Positions 25,498-34,303 of a stretch of DNA of 64,000 bases are shown in pieces. Within the stretch, counting starts at the first letter, position 1. Each line of letters begins with the position of its first letter. A program made the position numbers and the translations under genes. The notes under the pieces were generated by a model that saw only the letters and a list, made by a program, of their open reading frames with translations, had not been told where the DNA came from and did no database searches. This DNA comes from Actinomycetota bacterium (GTDB taxonomy: Bacteria > Actinomycetota > Actinomycetes > S36-B12 > CAIYMF01), in assembly GCA_026393115.1 (NCBI GenBank), contig JAPLAU010000028.1, positions 93,715 through 157,714 of the forward strand, written 5' to 3'.

Positions 25498-27441
25498 TTA
25501 GCCAGCGAGTTCAACAAGTGCCGGCTCGGTGCCGACCTTGGTGTCTGCCGCGGCGATTCCAATCGACCCGGAGAGCGTCTGGACTGACTTCACTGTTCCG
25601 AGGATTGACAGCGGAAGTGCGGTGCCTGCCTCGCTCCAGGTGAGGAATCGAGTGGAGCGGTCGGCCATCGTGAGCTTGCACGAGGTAAGTCCGCCCGCGG
25701 ACGTGGTGCAGCCAGCCATTGAAGACGCGGCCGACAGCCAACCCTGCATTTTCGTGATCGTGCTGTAGGCCTCGGTGCTTGAGTACATCGTGATGCCGAT
25801 GTCGGCTCCGATACCGGAGGGCATCCACCCGTACCAGTAGGTACGTGTGACTCCGGCGCTGAGACCGCGAATGTAGGTCTGAGCCACGAACGCGCGCACC
25901 TCGGAGTCGGAGAGAGTCGGCAGGATCGGCTCATCCTTGGGGTTCGTGCGGTAGTTAACCTCGGTGTTCCAGATGTCCTTGGCGGGAGCATTGGCCTCGC
26001 GGAGGAGTCGCTGGAACATGCCCATCAACTTCGCGCAGTCAATCGGGTTCGATGCGTAGAGCGGGTAGAAGTGCGCGGCGTAAACATCAACGGGCCAGTT
26101 ACGTGCGCTGAGTCCGGCGAAGTAACTCACCGCGAAAGTGAAGAAGTACTTCACCTTGCGAGTGGCCAGCGACGACGACACGGTGATTGCGTGAGTGCTC
26201 GTTGCAGTGTTGACCCGTTTCACCACGTCGTTGGTGATCTTGGTCATTTCTGCAGCGTCACTGGCGCTTCCCTGCCAGAAGTTAACGAGGTTGATTTCGT
26301 TTCCGGCTTGGTAGGAATCGATGCGACCCTGGTAACGGTTTGCCACGGCGTACACAAAATTGGCGTACGCGTTGCTTGAACTGGGAAGCGATGTGTAACT
26401 CTGCTTGAGCGAGGTGGGAGGGTAAGCCGATCCCTTGCCGTACATCTCGCCGGCCGCGTCGGTCTTGGTCGCGTAGAACTTTGGTGTTGAACCGAAGGTG
26501 TAAAGAATCGACTGGTGGTTGGCTTCAGCCAGCAAGACCAGTTTGTCGAGGCGCTTCCAGTCGTAAACTCCCGGCGACGTTTCGATGTTGCGCCATGAGG
26601 TGCCGGAGTCCCAGAGTCGGATGCTGCCAAACTCGGCAGGAACTGAGGTCAGTGTGTCGACAGTGCGCTGTGCTTGGTTGCTGAGCACGACGCCGAGGGT
26701 TTCTGGGCCCACCTTGACGCTTTTCACGGCAACGGGTGCGGTGGGTGCAGCCGAGACGTTGACAGTGACCGACGGCGTGGTGACGGCAGCCAGACCAGGC
26801 GCTGCCTTCAGCATGACGCGCGCTTCGATGCGGCCACTGTGCGTAGGTGTGTAGTTGACGATGCCGGATCCGTTCAGCACGGTCGATGCGACATCAACCC
26901 ATGCGCTACCACGGTGCACCTGCACGACTGCCGTGCGCGCGGCCTTGAGCGACGCTGTCGGTGTTGCCTTGATGGTGACCGAGAAGGGTTCGGGAACATC
27001 CCACGAGGTGGATGTGGGTGCGAGAACTGTGGCAGAGGCTTTGGTTGCCTGAACCTTGAGCGACACCGGAGCTCCGGTGACGGCCGGCAACTTCTTGAAC
27101 GCGGGAATGAAGGCTCGGTAGGAGTAGGTGCCAGCGGCGGTCGGCGTGTGGGTCAAGCTGGGCTTGCCCTTGCCTGACCACGTCACCGAACTCACCTTGA
27201 CCCATGCAGTTCCCTTGCGTACCTGCAGTTGAACGGGGCGCCTGGCAGCGGCCACGCCGGTCAGGGTTGCGGCGAAGGTGACCTTGGCGCCGGTACCGGC
27301 AAGGGTGGTAGAGGGCTTGAGAACTGCTTTCGCCGCCGTGGGGTGCAGGTGTGCTGAAGCGGGGCGGATGTTCGCCGCGGCCGGGGCTGCAAGGCTGATG
27401 GCGACGGCAAAAGCCGCCGCGGCACCGAGGGTGCGCAGCAT
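25498..27441 (-). CDS. Secreted GH39-like protein with N-terminal Ig-like domains
   Basis: 647 aa. A Sec signal peptide (about 1-24, ending AAPAAA|N). Residues about 35-230 form two Ig-like beta domains (each with PTAAGTYSYRA or THSGRIEARV ending and a 'VQVHRGSAWV'-type strand). A clan GH-A barrel follows (about 240-570): GSIRLWDSGTSWRNIE, probable acid/base Glu in QAGNEINLVNFW, probable nucleophile in DIWNTEVNYR, then YWYGWMPSG. It is paralogous to the lipoprotein at 20181-21581. The annotated ATG lacks a ribosome site; an AGGGAG (27472-27477) sits 6 nt before an in-frame ATC (27465), which may be the true start. Substrate unknown, likely a surface polysaccharide. Confidence 0.7.
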   Translation of the reverse strand: MLRTLGAAAAFAVAISLAAPAAANIRPASAHLHPTAAKAVLKPSTTLAGTGAKVTFAATLTGVAAARRPVQLQVRKGTAWVKVSSVTWSGKGKPSLTHTPTAAGTYSYRAFIPAFKKLPAVTGAPVSLKVQATKASATVLAPTSTSWDVPEPFSVTIKATPTASLKAARTAVVQVHRGSAWVDVASTVLNGSGIVNYTPTHSGRIEARVMLKAAPGLAAVTTPSVTVNVSAAPTAPVAVKSVKVGPETLGVVLSNQAQRTVDTLTSVPAEFGSIRLWDSGTSWRNIETSPGVYDWKRLDKLVLLAEANHQSILYTFGSTPKFYATKTDAAGEMYGKGSAYPPTSLKQSYTSLPSSSNAYANFVYAVANRYQGRIDSYQAGNEINLVNFWQGSASDAAEMTKITNDVVKRVNTATSTHAITVSSSLATRKVKYFFTFAVSYFAGLSARNWPVDVYAAHFYPLYASNPIDCAKLMGMFQRLLREANAPAKDIWNTEVNYRTNPKDEPILPTLSDSEVRAFVAQTYIRGLSAGVTRTYWYGWMPSGIGADIGITMYSSTEAYSTITKMQGWLSAASSMAGCTTSAGGLTSCKLTMADRSTRFLTWSEAGTALPLSILGTVKSVQTLSGSIGIAAADTKVGTEPALVELAG

Positions 27442-27532
27442 GACCGAGTGTGATGAATGCTTGATGACGAACTCCCTAATTCCCCTGTTGGACTGAACCT
27501 ACGTAGGGTGTGGTTCCACCGTCACCTCGTGT

Positions 27533-27569
27533 CACTCGTGTGGGTGACACCGTGACACCCACATGAGTG
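27533..27569. promoter_or_regulatory. Inverted repeat upstream of the secreted GH gene
   Basis: Arms CACTCGTGTGGGTG (27533-27546) and CACCCACATGAGTG (27556-27569) pair at 13 of 14 positions around a 9-nt spacer. It lies about 90 bp upstream of the secreted gene and 95 bp upstream of the DUF1348 gene, so it may be an operator for either or a cruciform-type element. No T-tract follows, which argues against a terminator. Confidence 0.45.
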
Positions 27570-27651
27570 CAGGTATCACTCCACGTCACGCTTCAGGTGC
27601 GGAGAGGCGTTTATCTGGATCGTGATTCATCCGCCTGGATGACCGCTGGCG

Positions 27652-27657
27652 TAGTGT
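27652..27657 (+). promoter_or_regulatory. -10 box, leaderless start of the DUF1348 gene
   Basis: TAGTGT, 6 nt, then ATG 27664, with no Shine-Dalgarno sequence. Confidence 0.45.
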
Positions 27658-27663
27658 GCCGGC

Positions 27664-28131
27664 ATGGAACCTCGTCCCCCCGTGCCCCCGTTCACTGCTG
27701 AATCAGCCGCCGCGAAGGTGCGCGGAGCCGAAGACGCGTGGAACTCGCGCGATCCCGAGCGGGTCTCGCTCGTCTACACCGAAGACACCCAGTGGCGCAA
27801 TCGGGCGGAGTTTCCGACTGGCCGCGAGCAGGTGGTCGAGTTCCTGCGCCGCAAGTGGGCTCGCGAGCTGGAGTACCGGCTCATCAAGGAGTTGTGGGCC
27901 TTCACGGATTCGCGTATCGCGGTTCGGTTTGCCTACGAGTGGCGCGATGACTCGGGATCATGGTTCCGCTCGTACGGAAACGAAAACTGGGAGTTCACCG
28001 AGACCGGGCACATGCGTCGACGATTCGCCAGCATCAACGACCTACCGATTGCCGAATCCGAGCGCCTATTCCTCTGGCCTCTGGGACCACGACCGGCCGA
28101 TCACCCCGGACTTAGTGAGTTGGGGCTGTAA
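27664..28131 (+). CDS. DUF1348 protein of the NTF2/SnoaL-like superfamily
   Basis: 155 aa. A cone-shaped NTF2-like fold is indicated by [30 protein letters not shown], then [52 protein letters not shown] and the terminal [12 protein letters not shown]. These are the hallmarks of DUF1348. The family includes no well-established enzyme; SnoaL-like pockets usually bind small hydrophobic ligands. A second frame over the same span (27656-28444) is a shadow. The last 20 bp overlap the convergent membrane gene. Confidence 0.85.
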   Translation: MEPRPPVPPFTAESAAAKVRGAEDAWNSRDPERVSLVYTEDTQWRNRAEFPTGREQVVEFLRRKWARELEYRLIKELWAFTDSRIAVRFAYEWRDDSGSWFRSYGNENWEFTETGHMRRRFASINDLPIAESERLFLWPLGPRPADHPGLSELGL

Positions 28132-29080
28132 TTCGCCGACGCAGCTTGTCAGCCCCTGCGAGCACGACGAGCGCCGCCAATGCCACCGCGGCGCCGACGA
28201 GTGTGTACGTCAGTCGAATTCGGTCGGTTTCAATCACCGAGCCGCTGTAACCCTCGAGCAGTACGACTGCTGGCGTGATCCAGGTGACGATCTTCCAGTA
28301 CGGATTCGTACCGCTCAGCAACGACAGCGCAACTCCCATGCACGCAAGGCCGAGAGCGAACAGGGCCCACGGTGGATGGATGACGAATCCGATTGCGAAA
28401 GCAATGGCGAAGCCAAGCAAGGTGCCAAGAGCCCGGTGCAGTGAACGCTGCAGAGTGCGCGCGCCGTAAGGCTGCATGACCAACAGGATGGTCATCATCA
28501 TCCACGCGCCGCCGTGCCCGAGGTCATATCGCGCTACTACCCATGAGGCGCCACCGACAAGAACAGCAACAACGGCCGCAAAGGCCATCGTGCGTTTCGT
28601 GGATGCCGGGTTGGCTGAGGGGAAGTGGATGCGCCCGCGCAATTTGCTTGCAAAAAGCGCGGCCCATCCGGAAGCGAGTGCCATCACGACGCCTGCCAAC
28701 ATCGCATTCTGCAGGGTTCCGCTTTCGCGAAGTGGGTGTGGTGGATCGGTAATCACGAAAGCGATGGCAATGGGAATGGCACTGGCTGATCCCCACCATC
28801 CGTAGCGTGCTGACAGTCCACAGACTCCCGCGACCAGACCCATCACACACAGCGACCAGAGGGGCGATCCATCGGCCAGGACTGCCAGAGTTGTTGCGAT
28901 TCCAAACGCGGCAATTGTTGGCAGTGTGTAGCGAGCTGGAACGCCGAGCAGGATGATGAGCGTCTCGAGTGTTCCGAGAGTCCAGATGCCGGCCGAGTCA
29001 GGCTGACCCATGAGGGCGAGCACAACGATCGGTAGCGTCAAGCAGACCAGAAACAGTCCGATTGACGCTACCTTGCGCAT
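28112..29080 (-). CDS. FUSC-family membrane protein (aromatic acid exporter-like)
   Basis: 322 aa from ATG 29080; the frame is open to a TTG at 29110. About ten hydrophobic helices in two blocks: [48 protein letters not shown], and later [39 protein letters not shown]. The 'MQP...RALGTLLG' segment resembles the FUSC/ArAE signature, though the large cytoplasmic domain of fusaric acid exporters is missing. It may export an aromatic or organic acid. Neighbouring genes do not reveal the substrate. Confidence 0.65.
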   Translation of the reverse strand: MRKVASIGLFLVCLTLPIVVLALMGQPDSAGIWTLGTLETLIILLGVPARYTLPTIAAFGIATTLAVLADGSPLWSLCVMGLVAGVCGLSARYGWWGSASAIPIAIAFVITDPPHPLRESGTLQNAMLAGVVMALASGWAALFASKLRGRIHFPSANPASTKRTMAFAAVVAVLVGGASWVVARYDLGHGGAWMMMTILLVMQPYGARTLQRSLHRALGTLLGFAIAFAIGFVIHPPWALFALGLACMGVALSLLSGTNPYWKIVTWITPAVVLLEGYSGSVIETDRIRLTYTLVGAAVALAALVVLAGADKLRRRITAPTH

Positions 29081-29137
29081 CGTTGACGCATTGGCCACGT
29101 GGTAATCCAAGCACGAAGTGCGGGGACCTACTCCAGA

Positions 29138-30490
29138 TCAGCGGCTGAAGTCAGCGATGTACGGGCTGACGACCGTTGACCCTGACATCACATAGATGCC
29201 GATGACTGACTGCTGGTAGACGGAGTTGCCGCTGGTGACTACCGAACTCGGGTACTTCACGGGCTTCCACGTTGCGGCCTTGAATGCACCTGAACTGGTG
29301 CGCCCCACGTTGGCGAAGAATCCTTCACCGCGGGTGAGTGCGCCCACGCCGACCCGGTCGCCGGTGAGATTGAAACCGCCGTTGCCATCAGGTGTGATTC
29401 CGTCGAAGTGGGTGATGAGATCGCCTGACGTGCGATTGCCGTAGTCGTACGAACGCCACCCAGAGAGCGTGCGCGTTGCTGAGGCATAGTTCACGAGGTA
29501 GGCGTGCTCAACTGGCTTGGCAGTGCCGACGGGGGGCGAGAAGTAGCCGCCGGCGATCGTGTACTGGCCGGGAGAGTTGTACCAAATTCCGTACGCAGTG
29601 ATGCTGACGGCGCCCGCCTTGGTGATTTCGAACCAGGAGGAACCAGTGGTGTTCGTGACGAACGCGCGTCCGGCGATCAACGTGGTGTCGAAGTTGCCGA
29701 CCACGAGGCCACCTCGCGTGCTGTGCGCGATCGTGTTCTTGAGTGAGTCAGTGGTGATCGACTTGTACAGACCTGCACCGACTGTTCCTGTCGGTGCCCC
29801 GAGCGACGGATGTGCCTTTTGGTAGGCGATCACAGCGGCGCGAGTTTGAGTTCCGAACACACCGAGGGTTGATGTGCCTGCAGTGATGGAAGGAATCGAG
29901 TAGCCGCGTGCGATCAGCGCCTTCTGGACTGCTCGCACACGCGCACCAGACATCCCCTGACTCAGGGTCGTGATGAATGCGGGGGGCTTCCACGCGTGCG
30001 CGCCAGTCGTGACGAGCGACGTGGCATCCAAGGTGGTCCAGGTGAGAGTTCCGGTGGGGCCGGTGGGCGCGTCGACGATCACTCCGTGGTCGAGCTTCGC
30101 GGTCTGCGACGTCTTGTAACTGCCGACGACACGCAGGCCAGTGCTGCCGATGTTGTCGGGGCCGTACAGGGCGGTGCTGGTCGTCGTCTTATTCGGTGTT
30201 GACGGCCGGTTGAGTGCGGTCCAGGTGCCCGAGCCTGACAGCGAGCCGGTGTAGACGAGCCCCTGCGTGCCACCGGTCGTGGGCTTGTACACGCCACTGA
30301 TGTAGACGAGGTCGGGATCGGACGTTCCGGTGGTGCGAATACCGGTGACCAGCGATGACGATCCGGCTGCAGCACCCGAGTAGGGGAAGGGCGAGTAACT
30401 CGGCGTGGGCAGAGGGACCGCCATGGCTGATGTGGAGCCGATGACGGTGAAAACTGCGGTCGCTGAAACGACCATGGCAAAGCGCTTCAT
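29138..30490 (-). CDS. Secreted protein with peptidoglycan-binding-like domain
   Basis: 450 aa. A signal peptide (about 1-25, ending SAMA|V) with AAGGA upstream of the ATG. A repetitive beta-rich region (about 30-155; SLVTGIRTTG, DLVYISGVYKP, YGPDNIGSTGLRVVGSYK) is interrupted by a PG_binding_1-like segment (about 178-245; LSQGMSGARVRAVQKALIARGYSIPS and LGVFGTQTRAAVIAYQKAHPS). A further beta-rich region (about 255-450) shows repeats such as AYLVNYASATRTLSGWRSYDYG. The combination suggests a wall-associated protein. No catalytic motif recognised. Confidence 0.6.
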   Translation of the reverse strand: MKRFAMVVSATAVFTVIGSTSAMAVPLPTPSYSPFPYSGAAAGSSSLVTGIRTTGTSDPDLVYISGVYKPTTGGTQGLVYTGSLSGSGTWTALNRPSTPNKTTTSTALYGPDNIGSTGLRVVGSYKTSQTAKLDHGVIVDAPTGPTGTLTWTTLDATSLVTTGAHAWKPPAFITTLSQGMSGARVRAVQKALIARGYSIPSITAGTSTLGVFGTQTRAAVIAYQKAHPSLGAPTGTVGAGLYKSITTDSLKNTIAHSTRGGLVVGNFDTTLIAGRAFVTNTTGSSWFEITKAGAVSITAYGIWYNSPGQYTIAGGYFSPPVGTAKPVEHAYLVNYASATRTLSGWRSYDYGNRTSGDLITHFDGITPDGNGGFNLTGDRVGVGALTRGEGFFANVGRTSSGAFKAATWKPVKYPSSVVTSGNSVYQQSVIGIYVMSGSTVVSPYIADFSR

Positions 30491-30550
30491 CTGGGCATGT
30501 CCTTAGCTCGGGTTCGGACGTATTCGGTTAACTCTGTATGTCAGTGAACC

Positions 30551-31303
30551 TTAGATGCCGCCATGGCCCGAGATGGTTCCAGCACAGCGAATGTAATAGC
30601 GGTGCGAAATTGAGTACGCCTTGTAGTTCGCGGTGGCTGAGGCCCGGATTACCACCACCACCGTCACCGGCTGGTACCCAAAGGTTTGAATGGTGACCTT
30701 TCCAGTCGTGGCGTTCGTCGTGACCTTGACCAGTTGCTGATCGCCCGCGGGAACGATGCCCCGCGCGGCCTTAACGGTGACGCGCACCTTCTGGCCGATG
30801 TTGGTCAGGCAGGTACTCGAGATCAACGTGCGTGTTCCCCTGAGGGGAAGGCCGCGAGGCATCGTGGCGCACGTTTGCGTTTGCGTGGCTTTGTTGACCG
30901 TCAGTGAGCCGCCGCCGTATTCGACTGGCCTCTGCCCCGTAGCGACGCCGTAGTCGCATGTCACTGGGTATGTGCCAGCAGGAAGGATGGCGTACATCGG
31001 AACGGCCGCGCGAGCGTTGGTCACAGGTCCAGCAATCACGAAGCAGTGGGGTTCTGTGGTCCAGCCGCCTGTGTACGGGGTGGCAGGGTCGCCCGTAACG
31101 GCGGTAAACGAATAACTCGGTGTGCGTTGACCGTAGGTGATGGTCTGCGACACAGGCGAGGGCTTGACGAAGATGGGATCAAGTTCCGAGGGGGTCAACG
31201 ACGTGGCCAGGGCCGGTGCTGCAGCAAGCGCGATCGTGGCCAGCGTGAGCGCAGAAGCGGCGACAAGGCCGGTTCCGAATCGCGAGGGGGTGGACGTTCT
31301 CAT
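30551..31303 (-). CDS. Secreted beta-rich protein of unknown function
   Basis: 250 aa with GGGAGGA before ATG. A signal peptide (about 1-33) ends ALA|TS. One MBG/Ig-like unit (about 50-145: PVSQTITYGQRTPSYSFTAV, YPVTCDYGVA, GGSLTVNKA) precedes a second domain with spaced Cys (TCATMPRG, LISSTCLTNIGQKVRVTVKA) and IQTFGYQPVTVVVVIRASATANYKAYSI. It is 60 nt from the next secreted gene downstream and on the same strand, so the two may be co-expressed at the cell surface. No enzymatic motif is seen. Confidence 0.6.
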   Translation of the reverse strand: MRTSTPSRFGTGLVAASALTLATIALAAAPALATSLTPSELDPIFVKPSPVSQTITYGQRTPSYSFTAVTGDPATPYTGGWTTEPHCFVIAGPVTNARAAVPMYAILPAGTYPVTCDYGVATGQRPVEYGGGSLTVNKATQTQTCATMPRGLPLRGTRTLISSTCLTNIGQKVRVTVKAARGIVPAGDQQLVKVTTNATTGKVTIQTFGYQPVTVVVVIRASATANYKAYSISHRYYIRCAGTISGHGGI

Positions 31304-31438
31304 GGATTCCTCCCGTATGAGTGCGTGCGACCGTCACGTCGACGCTATTCCTTCACGGATAGGTCAAACGTCCCATGAGGTGAAGGTCACGCCGATTGGC
31401 TCATCGGTGCGTCGGTGGAAGTGTTGCTGCTCGTTGTC

Positions 31439-31708
31439 TTAGCCGCCGGCGGTGATTGTTCCGACTTTGATGAGCGTCATATAGGTGCCGATCGCAGTGA
31501 CGGGTTCACTGAAATTGTTGTCGTTGCATCGGGCCTCAACATTCGCGGTTGCGCCAAGGGTGAACCAGGTGGTGAGGGCGATGTTGGTGTTGCTGCCGTA
31601 GTTGACTGTCGCAGCACCGGCCCCGGGTGAGATTCCGAGGAGGGTGTCACCGCTGTAGAGATTGCATACGACCGTGTCGGTCGTAGTGAAACTATCGCCA
31701 TCGCTCAC
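31439..31708 (-). CDS. Short beta-rich hypothetical protein or gene remnant
   Basis: 89 aa from GTG 31708; the frame remains open to a TAA at 31751-31753 with only CTG as a further start. The sequence (DSFTTTDTVVCNLYSGDTLLG, AATVNYGSNTNIALTTWFTLGATANVEARC) reads like a C-terminal beta-sandwich of a secreted protein with a Cys pair, yet no signal peptide precedes it. It sits at the left margin of the catabolic region. It could be a truncated remnant left by insertion, or a small cytoplasmic protein. Confidence 0.35.
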   Translation of the reverse strand: MSDGDSFTTTDTVVCNLYSGDTLLGISPGAGAATVNYGSNTNIALTTWFTLGATANVEARCNDNNFSEPVTAIGTYMTLIKVGTITAGG

Positions 31709-31779
31709 GGTGGTGGTGAAGTTATCCGCGCGCAGTGATGCGCGATGCAGTTACTTTCCGCCCAGTGAGACGATGGTTG

Positions 31780-32130
31780 TCAGTCCGCTAGGGCCCAGAA
31801 CTCCTTGAAGCGGCTATGAAAAGTCCAGGTCGACAGGTGACCTTTCGGAAGGAACGCGATGTCACCCGGTGACAGGTCGACCCCCGATCCGTTGTCGAGT
31901 TCGATTGTGACTGAGCCCTCGAGTACGTAAATGATCTCGTTGTACTCAAGCATGTAGGTGGTCTTCGATGGATCGCACTCAAAGATCCCGGTCGCCCGAG
32001 CGCCATCGTCGAAGTCCTCGAACAGCGTGAACCCGCGGCCGTTCGGAACCCCTTCGTGGATAGTGACGCCTTCTGGCTGCCATGCCTCAAGGGCAGTCTC
32101 CGCCACGCGGGCCTTAATGATCTCGCTCAT
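31780..32130 (-). CDS. Small cupin-domain protein (EutQ/DUF861-like)
   Basis: 116 aa single cupin. The fold is indicated by GRGFTLFEDFDDGARATGIFEC, EYNEIIYVLEGSVTIELDNG (cupin motif 1), LSPGDIAFLPKGHLSTWTF (motif 2) and KEFWALAD at the end. One metal-ligand His of motif 1 is replaced (EYNEII), so it may be a non-catalytic or altered metal cupin. It overlaps the end of the oxidoreductase gene by 4 nt and is the last gene of a three-gene operon with the frameshifted hydrolase. Role unknown; cupins beside amine- and heterocycle-degrading genes are often isomerases or ligand sensors. Confidence 0.7.
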   Translation of the reverse strand: MSEIIKARVAETALEAWQPEGVTIHEGVPNGRGFTLFEDFDDGARATGIFECDPSKTTYMLEYNEIIYVLEGSVTIELDNGSGVDLSPGDIAFLPKGHLSTWTFHSRFKEFWALAD

Positions 32131-34295
32131 GGGTTGCTCCTCCCGGCAATAGCGGTGATATCGGACGACGGGCGATCTTGAATTTGCAATACCTCCTCGT
32201 ACTGAGAATCAGTGCTTCCGAGGACGCGGTTCTCGCGAACGAAGTCCAGCGGCGTGGATGGATCATGGGTATCGATCTCCCGGGCAAGCCGGTGGCCGTC
32301 GAACACCGCATCGGCGATGAGGCGAGGTTCCACCGAATCGCCAATTCGGAAGACCGATCCGATGCCATGCGTTTTGAGTCGAATCGGGTCGGACATTAGC
32401 TCGCGATAGAGGGCGTCCGTGGAGCGGCGACTTGTGACTAGCACCACGCTGTCGACTTCGACCTCGTCAGTTGTCTCTTCATCGTAAGGATGGTGAGTCC
32501 GAACCATCGCACGGGTGACAGTCGATACGACGGTGCTAGGCCGCAGGATCACCCCGAGTCTCAGCAGAGCGCGATGCATGAGCGAACCTTCATCGGCGTA
32601 GAACATGTACGAGCCGATCTGCTCTGCAGGGCTCGCGAGAGTGACCTCGAACCCGTCGAGTGCCAGCTTGTGAGCGATCGAGGATCCCATGTGATACCCG
32701 TCCTCGTCGTACACGAGCACGCGCCGCCCCGTCGGCACCTTCCCTTCCAGCATGATTTGCTCAGGCGTCAAGACCCAGTCCTGAGAACTGTCCGCGCCGG
32801 GAATTGATCGGTGGGTGAGCGAACTCGTTCCCGAGCCGTCCCAAACTGACCCGGTCGCGATTATGACGATTGAAGCGCCGTAGTTCAGGACGTCCTCGGT
32901 CGTCATCCGACGGTTCGTGATTACATTGACGCCGAGTTTCGAGAGCTGGTGCTCACGGTATTCCACGACTCTGCGCCACTTAGTCAACCCTGGCAACCGT
33001 GACGTCCACTCGGCGGCCCCGCCGAGCCGGTCCCGAGCTTCGACGACGTGGACAGCGTCGAAGCCTCGCTCCGCCAAGACGCGTGCGCATTCCAGTCCTG
33101 AAGGCCCGGCGCCGACGACAAGGACGGGATGGTCGGCATTTGCTGCCCTAGTGAAGATCTCGGGGTTCCATCCGCGCCGGTACTCCTCGCCGGTTGTCGC
33201 GTTCTGTGTACAGACGATTCGACCGCCACCCATGTTGAAGCGGGAGACGCAAATGTTGCACCCGATGCACTCGCGGATGTCGCCGATCCGGCCCTCACGG
33301 ATCTTGTTCGGGATGTACGGATCGGCGATGGCTGGGCGTGCCGCCGCGATGATGTCGACTACACCTTCGCGCACCATGTCGGCCATCAGGTCCGGATCGG
33401 TGAACCGTCCGACGGCCGCCACGGGCTTGGTTGTGTGCGGCTTGATTTGCTCGATATAGGAACGTTGCCAGAACGACTCAAAGAAGCGCGAGGAACTCAC
33501 ATCGTCGGACAAATGGCCGACCTGGACGTCCCAGAGATCTACGACGTCGTCCAGCAGTTCGATGACCGCGATGCCCTCGTCGGCGACGCGGAACGAGTCG
33601 GGATCGCCATCATGGAGGGCATCCACGCAGAAGCCGGCCGTCACAGCGCATTCATCGCCGACAGCGTCTCGAACTTGCTCGAGGGTCTCACGCCAGAAGC
33701 GAACCCTGTTCTCGAGTGTTCCGCCGTACTCATCGGTGCGCTTGTTCCAGTACTTCCACAGGAACATCAGTGGCAGGGAGAAGCCTTCCCGCGCCGCGAT
33801 CTGAATGATGTCGAACCCAATGTCGCGCGCACGAACTGCCGCGTCGACGTACTGGCGCTGCACGCGCCGGATGTCGTCTAGCGACATCTCGTAACAGGCG
33901 TGACCCGAAAGGGGCGAGACCAACTGGGACGGGCCTGGGGCCGCCAGCCTGCTCGTGTGCCCGCTTGAGTCAGGTCCCATGTGAACGAGTTGGATTCCGG
34001 CGAGTGCACCGCCCTCGTGCACCCGCGTCACCATCAAGCTGAGGTTGGCGGCGTCAGCGGCGTTTAGAAGGCGCGCCTGCACCCAGGGAGAATCGTCACT
34101 GTCGGTGCTGACTCCGCAGTACTCCGTGTGAACCGCCCCCCACCCGCCGAGAGCTCGTGTCCCTCGGAGGTAAGCCTGAGCCCCCGGTTCGTCAACGCCG
34201 AGCCCGGAGCAGTGCGGGGCGACGTAGAAGCGGTTGCGCATGATCTTTGGGCCGATCTTGATCGGCTCGAAGAGCACCTCGTGTCGAGGATCCAT
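32127..34295 (-). CDS. TMADH-family iron-sulfur flavoprotein, Pno-like
   Basis: 722 aa from ATG 34295 (GAGGTGA upstream; a longer frame to 34376 lacks homology). N-terminal OYE-type barrel (about 1-370): NRFYVAPHCSG carries Cys29 at the place of trimethylamine dehydrogenase Cys30, which forms 6-S-cysteinyl-FMN. The 4Fe-4S ligands CIGCNIC...C near 340-360 have the TMADH C-x2-C-x2-C-x12-C spacing. ADP/NAD-like domains follow (VVGAGPSGLECARVLAERG; VYDEDGYHMG). The substrate-pocket stretch after DIIQIAAREGF differs from TMADH. Family members oxidise amines, and Pno of Agrobacterium S33 oxidises 6-hydroxypseudooxynicotine, passing electrons to ETF. Lies 8 nt after the hydrolase gene. Confidence 0.83.
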   Translation of the reverse strand: MDPRHEVLFEPIKIGPKIMRNRFYVAPHCSGLGVDEPGAQAYLRGTRALGGWGAVHTEYCGVSTDSDDSPWVQARLLNAADAANLSLMVTRVHEGGALAGIQLVHMGPDSSGHTSRLAAPGPSQLVSPLSGHACYEMSLDDIRRVQRQYVDAAVRARDIGFDIIQIAAREGFSLPLMFLWKYWNKRTDEYGGTLENRVRFWRETLEQVRDAVGDECAVTAGFCVDALHDGDPDSFRVADEGIAVIELLDDVVDLWDVQVGHLSDDVSSSRFFESFWQRSYIEQIKPHTTKPVAAVGRFTDPDLMADMVREGVVDIIAAARPAIADPYIPNKIREGRIGDIRECIGCNICVSRFNMGGGRIVCTQNATTGEEYRRGWNPEIFTRAANADHPVLVVGAGPSGLECARVLAERGFDAVHVVEARDRLGGAAEWTSRLPGLTKWRRVVEYREHQLSKLGVNVITNRRMTTEDVLNYGASIVIIATGSVWDGSGTSSLTHRSIPGADSSQDWVLTPEQIMLEGKVPTGRRVLVYDEDGYHMGSSIAHKLALDGFEVTLASPAEQIGSYMFYADEGSLMHRALLRLGVILRPSTVVSTVTRAMVRTHHPYDEETTDEVEVDSVVLVTSRRSTDALYRELMSDPIRLKTHGIGSVFRIGDSVEPRLIADAVFDGHRLAREIDTHDPSTPLDFVRENRVLGSTDSQYEEVLQIQDRPSSDITAIAGRSNP

Positions 34296-34303
34296 TTCGG
34301 CGG

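Noticed and set aside
27656..28444. 262-residue frame over the DUF1348 gene
   Set aside because: Ser/Arg/Pro-rich composition with no domain; it is a shadow of the NTF2-like gene.
31611..31636. Possible left attachment repeat (ggccccggg) resembling the tRNA 3' end
   Set aside because: Only 8 contiguous bases match and it lies within a coding-like frame; that is expected by chance in GC-rich DNA.
33129..33881. 250-residue plus-strand frame inside the TMADH-like gene
   Set aside because: No recognisable family; antisense to a gene with complete cofactor motifs.
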